DNA of 64,000 nt. Origin: Nymphalis io. Its lineage: Eukaryota; Arthropoda; Insecta; Lepidoptera; Nymphalidae. Positions 23,180-35,915 of the stretch are shown piece after piece. The translations under genes were made by a program, and so were the position numbers. Under the pieces are notes generated by a model, which worked only from the letters and a program-made list of their open reading frames with translations, had not been told where the DNA came from and did no database searches. The stretch lies in assembly GCF_905147045.1 (NCBI RefSeq), contig NC_065900.1, positions 12,110,501 through 12,174,500 on the forward strand, written 5' to 3'. Numbering within the stretch: position 1 is the first letter of the stretch; each line of letters starts with the position of its first letter.

Positions 23180-23650
23180 ATATGCCGTCAGCCCGTTATA
23201 TAGGCCTCTGCATCTTTGACAGATGATTTAAGCGGCATCGCGAAGGCACTTGCGTTCATGACTGAAAGTGAGCGAAGTGTCCTCTCCGTGGATGCTGCTA
23301 CGCCTGGGCCAGGCGACTTTATGGCAACACGGGCTTGCCCAGTACCCATGCCACCCTCTCCTCCTCCCCAGCAGGATCCGCAGGAATGACAAGTCAATAC
23401 GTGTGGTGCTGGTTTGGCCGCAGGTGACTGGCTTACGCCTAAACGGAGGCACCGCTCCGGGTTTAATATTAGTTTTCCTTCTTCTTTGGCGTGACGCTGG
23501 GATAATTTTGGGAAACAACGTATCAAGGAGAGGGGGGAGGATACTGTGATCACGGAAGATACAGGAATGTGACACTAGTAGCTAGAGCAGGCCGGGGTCG
23601 CGTACCCGTAGTGATTCCAACCAGCTATCGGACAGATAACTGGTAGATCC
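23180..23650. other. G+C-rich island of unknown nature
   Basis: Base composition is clearly unlike the surroundings. On the plus strand a stop-bounded frame at about 23201-23389 reads ASASLTDDLSGIAKALAFMT and continues through ERSVLSVDAATPGPGDF to a Pro-rich end (MPPSPPPQQDPQE). It reads like real protein, possibly LINE ORF1 or an exon, but I recognise no family. Other frames here also stay open because of the composition. Confidence 0.35.
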
Positions 23651-24654
23651 ACCCTCTGGACAACGTCAGCCCGTTAATGTTTAATTTATACCACTAGTAA
23701 CACGTGTAGTAGTACTACTACTTAATGTTGCTGTTCTGGGTCCTGTGTTTCAAAAGGGTGACCCTTCACAATTACTGCCACCGGTGATATAAAATAGATC
23801 GTGGTTGGTGATGCATTGACGGTGTGTGAGTGGTCTATATTTTTCACATTAAGGACGAAAGTAACAACTGGTAAATAATGTTTTGCCTAAAAATATTTAC
23901 CGGCACATTTGAATAACGACTTTTATCAAAACAATGGATTTTGTGAAGTTATCTTTTAGTGTTTAACCAATGGTATAAAATCGAACAAAATCATTATTGA
24001 ATATTTCAGGCAAACATATATCAATTTGCATGGTTTGAGCTATTTCTTCTACTTTTTATTTTTGATAAGAGAAACTCCTCATACTTACTAAAAAAAAAAA
24101 ACAGAAAGTCTGTTAATAAACAGAGGAGAAAAGTTATTGAACTGTTTTGTCCCTGCTTATTTGTCTATGATATTAGACATAAATTTATATCCGTTCTCTC
24201 TAATTTTATTTAATCTGTTTTGTCATCAGCACAAAAAGTTCAGCCCAGATCGATTTGATTAAAATTTTGTTGCAATATTTGTGTCACATACCAACTACTA
24301 AGAAAAACTATTGTGAAATAACCATATTTGTGATAAATTTTTACCGATTCATATTTTTTGTTTTTCACAATACATAAGCTATGGGAATTATGAAATCACC
24401 TTTTAAATAAAATTAATATACAAAAATATTTTTTTAATTTGTTAAACATACTTTTTATGCACGAAAATTTATTTGTTTCTAATAACTCTATTTAATATAT
24501 TATATGGTAAATACAAAAATTCTACTTACTGACAGCTAATGGATATATTACGACATTACTTAATATAATAAAGAGACGAGGAAGTGTACAGTTATAATAC
24601 ACCTTCATTCTCCACCACCAATGAATTTTCATGTGATTAATTTGTTCTTATAAT
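23651..24654. other. A+T-rich intergenic DNA
   Basis: Nothing recognisable. Confidence 0.4.
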
Positions 24655-24815
24655 TCATCTTGTGCTCGGCGTGAGTAACCTGCAAATATAGTGAGAAAAC
24701 CTGCATGTGTCGGATGAAAATCTGCCACTTGTGTATCCAATAACCCTCATTAGAGCAGTGTGGTGGAATATGGTTAACAACCTTATCTTCAAATGGAGAC
24801 AAGGTCTTAGCCACT
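24655..24815 (+). repeat. diverged family B SINE
   Basis: AAACCTGCATGTGTCGGATG, then AGCAGTGTGGTGGAATA and CAAGGTCTTAGCCAC. Old copy. Confidence 0.55.
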
Positions 24816-25200
24816 GTGTAAATAAATCATGTATAATACATTTAAAATATTTACTATATGAGATTAAATTGTATCAATAAAGTTCAATACCAATTGAAAT
24901 AAGTAAAAAACAGTAAGTAGAAATTAAAGAATCGGTCATTAATTATTTGCCTAAATTTTCGGTAAAAATGTAGTTATTCCTTGAGCTATTGATCTGATTG
25001 AAAAATATGTCTTATAAAAGATGCAATTTATTTGATTTTCTATAATTTTTGACCTGTGTTTTTATTGGGAGAAAATATTCTTAAAACTGGTTTTCGGTAA
25101 TGTCGCAACCTCGGAATATATAAAAAAACTACCCAATTAGAATTTTCCTTGGCCTTGGAAAGGCTTTTTATATCTTCGGGAAGACTACAACATATTTAAC

Positions 25201-25330
25201 CGTCGGAGCGTCACGGTTCCATGCGCAAGGGATTTAGTGCGACCAACGAAGTGATGGAATGGTTTTTTAGTGGCTATTCCGGCGCACTAGATGCCAGTAA
25301 GTCCCACATACTGACAGACCTTCAAACGAG
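25201..25330 (+). repeat. family C-related element
   Basis: Shares 'CGGAGCGTCACGGTTCCATG' and GGTTTTTTAGTGGCTATTCC with family C, then departs into unrelated G+C-rich sequence (to about 25440). Confidence 0.55.
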
Positions 25331-25914
25331 GCGTGCAGAGTCATCATGCGGGCCGGCAAGTCGGGGCCGGCTAGTGCAGAACATTCTTTCCGACTGTACT
25401 TGGCGTCGTCGCGTTTGTACTCTACTACCACTTACCATCAGGTGGAGTATTCATTTGCTTTCCCGGCAAATATATAAAAAAAAAACACATTTGTGAAATG
25501 CATGTGTTTTTCCAGTGAAATAAAAAAATCTACAACATACATGGAAGAGAAGTGAATACTGTCAACTTGTTAACTGCTTATTTTCATTATGAACTGCTAT
25601 TAATTTCTAAATCCATAACGAATACATCATCGACTTCAAGATACGTTACCAAAAAAATACTAAGTTAGAATCCATCATAAGCGATGTTAAAGGATATGAA
25701 TTAAAAAAGCATAAATTTGATAACCCTAAAAAAATAAAAAATATTTTTTAAATAACATATTGTTAATTATAAACATTTTACAAACGACATTTTACATATA
25801 CGATTTACAACCATCGTTTGTTTGTATACAATCAATCACATGCTTTAGATTAATTTGATTCGTGTAAAGCGAGTAAAGTCGCAAGTAGCCAAACAAATAT
25901 AATTTAAGGTATAG

Positions 25915-26214
25915 TTTTTTTTTTTTTTTTTATAGAATAGGAAGGCGGACGAGCATATGGGCCACCTGATGGTAAGTGGTCACCAACGCTCTTAGACATT
26001 AGCATTGTAAGAAATGTCAACCATCGCTTACATATCCAATGCGCCACCAACCTTGGGAACTAAGATTTTATGTCCCTTGTGCCTGTAATTACACTGGCTC
26101 ACTCACCCTTCAAACCGGAACACAACAATACCAAGTATTGCTGTTTTGCGGTAGAATATCTGATGAGTGGGTGGTACCTACCCAGACGAGCTTGCACAAA
26201 GCCCTACCACCAGT
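25915..26214 (-). repeat. family A poly-A retroposon
   Basis: Full-length, T run at 25915-25931. The 3' flank carries a short direct duplication, 'TATAGTGATAGAGTTTATG', repeated around 26225-26270. Confidence 0.88.
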
Positions 26215-26769
26215 GAAAGAGTTATATAGTGATAGAGTTTATGTATTATATATAGTGATAGAGTTTATGTATTATATACATATGTGCAACTGCTTATGCA
26301 TTATGTAAAAAGATAAACTTTTACTTGCTAGTCTGGATCATGGATATGTATGGATATGACGATAGGATATGGATACTATGGATCATAAAAATAAATAACA
26401 ATGTAAAAATAGAATATCTTTGAATAAGAGTAACATTATGAAATACTAAAAAAATTAACGCAGAACTTAATATATAATATTAATTAATGTATTAGTAGTT
26501 TATTGTTCTCTGTCCTATATATTACAGTGCGGACGTCAGTCAATGACTTTTATCCTATTAACTACTGTTTCCGAAGGTCTTGCAAAATGATAATAGTTTA
26601 TCAGTAGATTGACAGAAAAGGGCACTCTACATAAATTGATTGATTGGGAATGTTATATTATTAATAAATTGATTGTATATATTATATATATATTGTTACA
26701 TTATTATTAAAAGCTGAAGCGAACAAACATTACAAATATTCGTTTCGTATTCCAAATTATATTTTTGTT

Positions 26770-26965
26770 CCGTTTACAAATGAAACGCTTGAACCTTGGT
26801 ATTACTCCAAGGTGCAAAAATGTTTCCTCAAAAATATTACACCCCATCTTATTGCCTGTGGTGGAGGGCTGATTCAATTTTCGCCCAGAGAATCCGAATT
26901 GCGATTCAAAGGTGAAATGCTGCTAGCATTCTTGCCACCACTACGCGGTCACGATTTGTACAGTA
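26770..26965. other. unrecognised segment with 61-codon plus-strand frame
   Basis: Frame includes CGGGLIQFSPRESELRFKGE and LLAFLPPLRGHDLYS. It may be part of a dispersed repeat. No family is recognised and there is no splice context. Confidence 0.2.
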
Positions 26966-27112
26966 ACTATTTTTATTTATTTAAGAATTTAATGTAAATA
27001 ACGTGGTTGTTATATTATTGTACAATCGTTTTTTATTCAGTTTATATTATACTTAAATATACATATAAAGTCATTTCATAATGTTAATATTTTAGATTTT
27101 ATTTTGCTTTAA

Positions 27113-27350
27113 CTTGGTGGTACCACTTTGTACTAGCCCGTATTAGTAGGTACCACCCACTAATTAGATACTCTACTACCAAACAACAATTGTTAGTATT
27201 TTTGTATTCATGTGTGCTAGGGACATAACATCTCAGTTTCCAGGGTTAGTGGTGCATTGGTCTAAGAAATGGTTATGAATATATTTGTGTTGGCGCCACC
27301 ATCAGATGACCCATCTTCCCGTCCGCCTACTTATATTACAAAAAAAAAAC
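27113..27350 (+). repeat. diverged family A copy with poly-A
   Basis: Recognisable by TACCACCCACT and 'CCCGTCCGCCTACTTATATT' followed by a run of A. It has many substitutions and deletions, so it is an old copy. Confidence 0.65.
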
Positions 27351-28084
27351 AGTTTATTTCATTTATATAATTTTGTCAAGATTATATCTTTTTTAATTAT
27401 TTATTAATTATTAATTTTATTTGGTAAACGTATGACTGAATTTTCTTCTAATAAGGTCTTAAAAACCATGACAGCGGAAAGGTTGGATTTAGTTTTGCTG
27501 AATATAAAGATAATAAAAGAATTATAATACTTTTGCGTTAACATAATCCTTGCAAAAAACAACAATTAAATCCATTTATCGGAAGTGCATTGATAAATAT
27601 GTGTAGGAAATGCATTACATAAATATGAGCCATGTTTTCCTTAAGCTGAAAATAGAATTAAAATTAATTTCAATGAGACACAGATATGTATTTATATATA
27701 TAGAGTTAGGAGATCCCTTGATCTATACAATTTGTTGTTGAAAAAAGGACTCGCGTTAATTTAAAACCGCCATTTTGTTGGTGGACAAAAAGGTAAAATA
27801 ATTAATTATTGGCTTGTGATTTGTTGAATGTATTCAAATGTTTTATTAGGATTTTTAAGGGTATTGAGTGAGGAATTTTCACCGATGTGTATGATTTGGT
27901 GTTCTATTATTAAAAAGACCAATTCGAGGTTTTCATTAAAATCACTCACTTTCTCTTGACATTATTGTTAACTGTACGTATGGCGGGATGAAGTCGGGTT
28001 TTTAAATCGTCCCCGATATTGTTTTTAATACCAGTTTTATTATTCTACACATTTTTATACATATTTTTATTTTTATTCATATTT

Positions 28085-28285
28085 TATAACTAAATTTTGC
28101 CTGCGGCTTCGCTCGAGTAAGGGCCGTCCCCTTGGAAGTATAAAAAAGTAGCCTATGTATTTCCCTAAGGCTTAATCTTGCTTTATACAGAGTTTTGTCA
28201 TAATCAGCTAGTTTAGTCGTGATTGTGTACAGATAGGCAGAGTTATGTTCGCATTTATAATATTAATATAGATATATATTAATTA
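28085..28285 (+). repeat. dispersed 'GCGGCTTCGCTCG' repeat
   Basis: TGCCTGCGGCTTCGCTCGAG, then AAGTAGCCTATGTATTTCCC and AATCAGCTAGTTTAGTCG, a motif set common in insect dispersed repeats. Abuts a family A copy. Confidence 0.45.
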
Positions 28286-28286
28286 C

Positions 28287-28497
28287 GGGTGGGTACCACC
28301 CACTCATCAGATATTCTACAGCAGTATTTTGTATTGTTGTGTTCTGGTTTGAAGGGTGAATGAGCCAGTGTAATTACAGGCACAAGGGACATAATATCTT
28401 AGTTCCCAAGGGTGGTAGCGCATTGGCAATGTAAGCGATGGTTAACATTTCTTGCAATGACAATGTCTATGGGCGTTGGTGATCACTTCCATCAGTG
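28287..28497 (+). repeat. family A copy, both ends truncated
   Basis: Runs from GGTGGGTACCACCCACTCAT to 'GATCACTTCCATCAG'. The poly-A end is missing. It directly follows another dispersed repeat (28085-28285). Confidence 0.75.
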
Positions 28498-29200
28498 TAT
28501 ATGAATCATATCATATTGTTCTGATTCGGCTTTGTAGTCGAAATATAATCAATTATTCAGAAATGGTAAGCATGTCACTTTGCTTTAAAATTTGATAACA
28601 GTTTTAAAAAACAGCTAAAAATAAAATATAATTATCGATAATCATAATTACATAAATTTTATCAAATGCGTATAGTTTATCAGACTTTTTGTAATACCTC
28701 TCGTGCCATATTATCATAATCAACTCGGATCGAATATAATATAAGAAGTACGTTGTATGTCTTAGGTATCATTACGTAGGTTTAGGTAACAAAAACATCA
28801 TGAATATTTAAAAAACATATTTAAAAATGAAAAAAAGAAAAAATAAACAATATTTACAAAATACTCCATTTTACAAGTTTCACACTTAACCGATGTGTGT
28901 AACATATGAATACATAGATTCATGTATCGTGGGTGCCTATTTATATATAACAGTTTTTGCTTACTGTTGTCACATTAATAAACATTATAGTAAAAGGTTA
29001 TGTAACATAATTTCCACATATAAATAGAAAAGTTGATTTGAATCAACTCACATTACAAACAATATGTGCTGCGATAAAATAAATGTGAACACGTAAAAAA
29101 TATATAGAAATATAACAGACAAACAACAATCAAAATGTTTTTATATAAGCAGGCTCATATAAGTTACTTTTAAGACTTCATGTTACAACATTAATATATA

Positions 29201-29463
29201 TTTTTTTATAGAATAGGAAGGCGGACGAGCATATGGGCCACCTGATGGTAAGTGGTCACCAACGCCTATAGACATTGGCATTGTAAGGAATGTTAACCAT
29301 CGCTTACATCACCAATGCGCCACCAACCTTGGGAACTAAGATGTTATGTCCCTTGTGCCTGTAATTACACTGACTTACTTACTTACTCACCCTTGAAATC
29401 GGAACAAAACAACATCAAGTACTGCTGTTTTGCGGTAGCTTGCACAAAGCTCTACCTACAGTA
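29201..29463 (-). repeat. family A copy with internal deletion
   Basis: Poly-T at 29201, then the usual body. About 35 bases (the 'GATGAGTGGGTGGTACC' part) are missing between TGCGGTAG and CTTGCAC. Confidence 0.82.
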
Positions 29464-29739
29464 AATAATCATAACCAATATTTAATACATACTAGAAATA
29501 TATTTGTTTATTTATATTTATTATGACTGAAAATTACAATCAATCGCGATAATAGGATATCTCAACATAATACAGTGTCTTACGAAATCTCAGTGCGAAA
29601 AAAAAATTAATAATCGAAATGAATAATGTTAGAGGATATAAACAAAATCACGTTTACCGAATGAGATGATAGAACTATCATGTGCTTGCAATCAGTCCCT
29701 ATTGACAGCAGCTGTGACAGCAACTTACAATTAATGATG

Positions 29740-29870
29740 ATAAACGCTTAACTAGCTATGCCAACGACAAAAAATAGTGCAATGGCTTACGGGCCGGTAG
29801 CGATGTAAAAATCGCATCTTCAATCCTGGCCGCTTCGGCTACTGTCGAACCCATTTGTAGTTTAAATTAT
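29740..29870 (+). repeat. possible tRNA-like repeat
   Basis: 'GGCTTACGGGCCGGTAGCGA' and 'CTTCAATCCTGGCCGC' look like a decayed tRNA-derived head. Only one copy is seen. Confidence 0.25.
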
Positions 29871-30029
29871 ACACTGATAATTGTTGGCATTCCTTAAAAA
29901 ATATTTACCAATCATAGCAATAAACCCTTTAAAAGTGAATATTTAAAGAATAATAAACGAACAAAAGTATATTTTAATTATAATCTATTACAAGCACTTT
30001 TATCGTCATTTACAATTTTAATTTTAACA

Positions 30030-30145
30030 TAAATCTACCACCGTTTCGGAATGTAGAAAGATCTTATGTTTCTTCTACCTATAATTACGCTGGCTCACCC
30101 TTCAATCTGGAATTCAATAAATATTTTTACTGTAGAATAATTGTT
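30030..30145 (-). repeat. diverged family A fragment
   Basis: 'CTACCTATAATTACGCTGGC' and TCACCCTTCAATCTGGAA match the element's middle. It abuts a family D SINE. Confidence 0.45.
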
Positions 30146-30147
30146 AC

Positions 30148-30368
30148 TGTACTCATAATCCGATGGGACGGCAATCCGACCGGAAAGAGTTCAGGCTCAG
30201 AACCAACGGCTTTACGTACTTTCTGAGGCACTGGACTGTATACACTTCCAACTTCCAGACTTCGGGCTGCTGCTGAGAATTTTTTGACAGAAAAACCCAA
30301 TAACTTTTTATTGAACCCAGGACCTCCGGATCTGCGGCCTTACATCAAGCCACTGAACTAACGAGGCA
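30148..30368 (-). repeat. family D SINE
   Basis: ATAATCCGATGGGACGGCAA to CTGAACTAACGAGGCAG. The head shows GAACCCAGGACC on the plus strand (B-box side). Confidence 0.78.
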
Positions 30369-30592
30369 GTATAATAAATGCATAATATATTTAATTCAAT
30401 TTTGAATTATAAGTAAATCAACATTTTACAAGTTTATTAAAATTCACCAATTAGTTTGTGTTGTCTTAATATATATATTAATGTTAATAAAAAAAGATCA
30501 GGATTCAGTACTAAGTGCTTGCAAACAATTTCATAATTCAGACAGAGAAGTTGTTGAATTCGCTGTCGGTATTTGTATTATAATACAAAGCT

Positions 30593-30595
<3 letters not shown>

Positions 30596-30659
<64 letters not shown>
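30596..30659. repeat. (TA)n microsatellite, about 64 bp
   Basis: Uninterrupted alternating A/T. It creates meaningless Tyr-Ile frames. Confidence 0.95.
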
Positions 30660-30662
<3 letters not shown>

Positions 30663-32382
30663 AACTTTGTTCTCACGCATCGTCAACTAAATCTTGACAA
30701 CATAATTAAATCTGGTCTAGGAAAATTTTGTAAAAATTTTGAAAATCTTGTACTTTGAGGTAAACTAAAAATGACTCATTATTAGTTTTGTCTTGGAACT
30801 ATGAGGCCAAGCGTAGCGTAAAAGCTTTAGTCAAGATTCGAGTCAAAGGTCTACAACTCTGACTGATTCACTGGGACAAATTTCGTGAGGATGGCTTCTT
30901 CAGAATATACTGCCAATAGTTCCGCGTCTTAGTTTGTTCAGTAAGGGAATATTGGAAACATCAAGGAGTGGAACTGCTTCAAAAAGATCTTTACATGAAA
31001 GCAGACGTACCATGTTTCGAAATCGAAATAACAAAAAAAACTTTTTACATTTATTTATATTGAAATGTGATAGATATTACTCCAAGTTTTCATAATCATT
31101 CGTAAAAATGGTGTAATTTATTTAATTTATAAAGACGACTTCTAATCTACGCCGTAATTTTGGTTTTGTTATAAAAAAACACCAATAGTAAGAGTTGAAG
31201 TAAGCTCAGTTTCCAGGCGTAAACAAACATAGCCCGCGTTGTTCCTTAAATAAATACAGTGTCAAATGATAATGTTAACGTTAATGTGAAGAGTTTAAGA
31301 ACTGCAACTCAATAAGGCCGTAATCGCCGATAGTTATATAGTACGTGTATTTACGTATGTATTTTCATTATCAAGACGACTAGGGCGCAATACGTATCTA
31401 TTTTAACAGCTCAAAATGTGATGATGGAACGAGAAATTATCAAACTCGCGAAATAAACTATATATGATCTGTGCTTTTAGAATTATTCCGAAATTATCAC
31501 TATAATCCGACTAAGCAAAACGTTTTGGAAATTATCAACAATCTAAATGATTCGCGAATTGTATTTTTTAGAAAGTCGATGCATATTGTTTGTTGTTACT
31601 ATATCTCAGACTGCAGAGACGGCTAGCGTCATGATTTCCAGGACAATCACATCGATTTGTTTGCAGTAGATACGCCTCGTAGGCAATTATACTATTTGTA
31701 AGCAAAACACGTCGTTTTTTGAATACAGTAACTGAGCAGAGGATAGTATCAAATTCATTTATAGACTATAGATATAGACAAAGTGTAGCGACTCTCAATG
31801 TCTGCCATTATCTTTCACTCCACCATCATCACATGATGGTCAGATCTTCATAAAATAAGCTATAATTTATTACCACATATAAATATACTAATTGATAAAG
31901 TTCTTAATAATGATAAAAACTTTATCTCAAAATTAGTATATAATCAAACAAAACATTTTATCTTTATGGCAAGTCTAAAAATAGACTTAGGTCTATGTTA
32001 ATCGATCTGGATATTAGTTTCTTATCCGCTTTTATCGTTTTATTGATATATATTACTATGTACATTCATACTGTGCCGAGATTGTTCTGTGAATGGAACA
32101 CGTCAGTCATAATAATCGAAGATCACAGGTTCAATTCCAGGCAACATTGACTATTAATGTTCATCTGTGTTTAAAATTCATCGTGAACTCAATGTTTAAA
32201 AAAACATGGAGGAAACCTAACTATGTACCATTAAATATCATGTTTAGGCCACGATTAAGGACGCGGCAATCAAATTGCCCATGAGAAAATGCCAGGGTAA
32301 TGGGAGAGGCCTTATAGAAAGAACACACACACAGCTTCCAATAAAAACTGTAAAATTAGAACTGTTTACACCTACACCTACT
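30660..32382. other. intergenic DNA without recognisable feature
   Basis: Between 30780 and 31020 a plus-strand frame broken by stops reads HWDKFREDGFFRIY and later REYWKHQGVELLQK, which could be a dead transposon remnant. No family can be named. Confidence 0.3.
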
Positions 32383-32650
32383 CGGTGGTAGGGCTTTGTG
32401 CAAGCCCACTTGGTTAGGTACCACAAACTCATCACAAATTCTACTGCAAAACAGCAATAAATAATATCGTTGTGTTGCGGTTTGAAGTGTGATTGAATGA
32501 GTGAAACTACTGACATAAGGACATAACATCATAGTTCCCAATGTTGGTGACGCATTGGCAATGTAAGCAACAGTTGATATTTCTTACAGCGCCAATGTCT
32601 ATGGGCGGTGGATACCATTTACCATCAGATGCCCAACTTGCCAGTCCTCC
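32383..32650 (+). repeat. diverged family A copy
   Basis: CGGTGGTAGGGCTTTGTGC to 'AACTTGCCAGTCCTCCAAC', with many substitutions. Confidence 0.7.
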
Positions 32651-33185
32651 AACATATTTTTATTTTATATAGAAATAAATCTAATTTAGGTAGTTAGTAG
32701 CTTGTTGCTCTACTTTAAATATATGTTTTGTTTTAATTTATTTATTAAAGGTTTGCTAGCGGATGTTACATTAACTATATCTTAATATATCATGTACTAA
32801 ATCTAGAAACATTTTATGCACAACCATTTGAAAGCAAACACTGCATGCGTAGTGTTCTTGCGCCGATTACAATTTCATAAAAATATTAACTTGACTAGTA
32901 AATAACAATAACAGTTTTTAAAGTGCAAATATAAGCATTGCAGTATTTAAAATAGCTATAGGCTTAAAAAACAAAAAGAATGTTCCCGAAAAACTAATCA
33001 TTTGTATGCAATGAAAATGTTTCCAAGTTTTTTTAATGTATGGCACTGTCCATGTGTACGTTTATTTTATGTATAGATAACGTTAGTATGTTCGAATTGC
33101 TTTCAACAACTTCCTATTCTTTAATAATAAGGCTGTTAACATGCGAAGGGGAAAATCTCTCCGCGGCATCTGTGATGACTTTACT

Positions 33186-33246
33186 TGATGGTGTGCAATC
33201 CCGTTTGGATAGATACCACCCACTCATCATATATTCTAATGCCAAC
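33186..33246 (+). repeat. family A scrap
   Basis: Only the 'ACCACCCACTCATCATATAT' region remains. Confidence 0.5.
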
Positions 33247-34067
33247 AGAAATACTTAGAAAAAAATAACAACGCCTTGTATAAACTATCATATTAAAGTT
33301 AAAAGAACTATATCCATTTCTACAGAATATTTTTTTAAATTTACATGTTACATATAGATTACAGAGTTTCTATACAGTTCTTCTCGGTAGAATTTACATA
33401 CTCAACCGGCGATAGTTTACATTCAAATTATTACTATAAATAAGAACCTACTCGATTTAGGCCTTTTTAATTTTGGAGACGAACGCGACGTTTTGCGTAT
33501 GTAAGCAGCCTATAAAGTTAATGCATTCTGACAGTTAGATTGACATGTATTCTAGATTTTTATTTGAATAATAAATGTCTTAAAGCCATTTTGTATCGTA
33601 CAAGTGTCTGTCCGTCTTCTTTTATCAATTTGTTGCAGTTTTAACACATTCAACTATACGAAAATAAACTCTTTCAGTATTAAATTGTAAGACATTAAAG
33701 TAAGTTTTATTTAAAAATAGAATAGAATGAAAATATCGTAGAACGTTCTAGTATATTCGATAGCTACCCTCTTCTCTGAAAACGCTGCAATTTTTTTATG
33801 GATGTATTTCATAGTTGTTCTCATTAGACGATTGACAGGATTCAAGAACAATATAGGGATAATTTTTCGTCAAATTTTAACCCTCTTTTCAAGATCATTT
33901 CCAAAACGTTGATACACTTGTGGTTGTTGATAAATAATTTTATATAAATCAAGCCTAAAGATCAATTTCCTTATTTTTTCCTTTGACGAACTTTCACGCT
34001 CCATTTAAAGGGTCACCAAGTAAAAAAACCTTTTGTAATTTTCATCTGCGCTGTATAAAGGATATAT

Positions 34068-34182
34068 TGACTTATTGGTCTAGAAGTTAAGGCTCGATAA
34101 CAAAAAACATGACGTTCTGGATTCAAATTCGGGTCGGGCCATCAAACATTATTGGGATTTTCAGTCAAAGATTCTCACCTTA
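34068..34182 (+). repeat. diverged family D SINE head
   Basis: TATTGGTCTAGAAGTTAAGG, then GGATTCAAATTCGGGTCGGG. Decayed. Confidence 0.45.
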
Positions 34183-34704
34183 ATTTCGTCGGATTATTTA
34201 TTATTTTGTATTGTATCGTGGAGATACACGTGTTGTCCGTGCCTTTGTTGTATCTTATCTATAATTTGGCTGAGCGTTATTTTAATGTTTTTATTACATA
34301 TACCTATAATTTTAATAATACAGTTTTATTATAATTAAAATTACGATGCAGTCTGTTGACGACAATATAGTATTCTTAGTGTGTCAGTTATCTTCCTTGA
34401 AAGGGTATTATTTTTCTTCATGGCATTCTGAATTCCTTAGTCGATCTGTTTGTTATTTGATCAGTATGTCCATAATCAAGTCAACCATATCATTATAATT
34501 TTTTGGTTTTAGTCTCTAGACTCTCCTTTATTTATTTTCTTGGGGTCGCCAAACTTTTGTCCGAGCCTTTGGTATTCCTATCGGTTTATTGTTTGATATT
34601 TTACGTCCCTGCATATTTTATTTCCAGACAGCGTCACAATAAAAAAAATTTTGGCATTCTGGATTCTACTGGCCTAGGCTGGCCAGTCTCAGTGATGGGG
34701 TAGT

Positions 34705-34900
34705 CTCTATTATGGTACTTTAATACTTTATTGTACATCACACCACAAAGAGAAAAATACAAAACATGTATATTGCCTAAATAAATGTACAATTATGCCG
34801 ACCTTATCGCTACACAGCGATCTCTTCCAGGCAACCGAGTGTAAGTAATTACAGATAGGATATGGGGTAGGTGGTGGTACGAATAAAATAATATTAATAT
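34705..34900 (-). repeat. probable LINE 3' UTR
   Basis: On the minus strand this carries 'TGTACAATAAAGTATTAAAG', a tail typical of Jockey/CR1-like LINEs, and lies downstream of the reverse-transcriptase fragment at 35051-35915. A link between the two is inferred, with A+T-rich DNA between them. Confidence 0.4.
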
Positions 34901-35050
34901 TTAACTAAAACAAAACCAATTATTAAATGTAAATATAAAATACACATATTATACATACATATATAATATAAAACAATTTATATATATAATATAAAATACA
35001 CATACTATACATATATCCATAAATAAATTATATTATCAGTACATACAAAA

Positions 35051-35915
35051 TTATAAGTATATGTTATAAATACATACTATATACAGCAACAACGAATAAA
35101 ACGATAAGTCCTCAAACATAACAAAAAAGAAAAAAAAGAAAAGCAAATGAATAATACAAGAAATACTGAAATAAAAGAAATTATTGGTGATAAGGCATTT
35201 GAGACAGTGATCTTTCACAAGTTTTTTAAAAATATTTATTGATTTGGCCTCCCGAATATTTATAAGGTTCCAGAGTTTAATAGCCTGAATTGTAAAAGAA
35301 TTATTATAAAATGATGATTTATGTTCGGGCACCTTTAAAATACATCTCTTCACAGAACAAACTACTTCTTCAGGGTTTCTTAAAAATAAAAATTTCTCCT
35401 TTATATATAATTAAGGGGGAGTATAAGGGTGAAACAATACGCAGTACAGAATAGACAGGATGTGCATATTCCGGCGAAGTCGAATGGGTAAACAATTAAG
35501 ACGAGAACGAAAATGTGAAATGTGGTCATATTTGCGTAATCCAAATATAAACAGAATAAATGTATTTTGAATTCTCTCAAGCTTAGTTAATTGGTCTTCG
35601 GTTAAGTCAACAAAGCTTGCGTCAGCATAATCAAGGATAGGAAGGAGTAGAGTCTGTGCGAGCATAATTTTAGTAGGAATTGGAAGAAAATGTCGAAGAC
35701 AACGCAAAGACCTCAGCGCAACAAACACCTTCCTGCTGATCTCATTTTCATGGCGAGTCCAGCTAAGAGTATTATCAAGAAAAACTCCCAAGTTTTTAAC
35801 ACAATCGCAATAAGGGATGACAATATTGTCAAACATTATTGATGGCAAGGAAGACCAGTCAACTTTTGATAATTGTTTCCGGCTGCCAATTATTATGGCT
35901 TGAGATTTGCTATGG
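35051..35915 (-). mobile_element. Jockey/CR1-like LINE fragment, C-terminal reverse transcriptase
   Basis: One minus-strand frame runs from 35915 to 35051 with a single TAA near 35413. Before it are SQAIIIGSRKQL, NLGVFLDNTLSWTRHENEI, RSLRCLRHFLP and LLPILDYADASFVDL. After it are LFLRNPEEVV and NNSFTIQAIKLWN. This order of motifs is the post-catalytic region of Jockey/CR1-clade reverse transcriptases. The catalytic box is absent, so the copy is 5'-truncated and inactive. Confidence 0.72.

Noticed and set aside
23188..23575. Three overlapping long frames, both strands
   Set aside because: G+C-rich sequence has few stop codons. Only the plus-strand frame at about 23201-23389 has natural composition, and it is reported as a finding rather than a gene.
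30481..30758. Frames rich in Tyr-Ile
   Set aside because: Translation of the (TA)n microsatellite.
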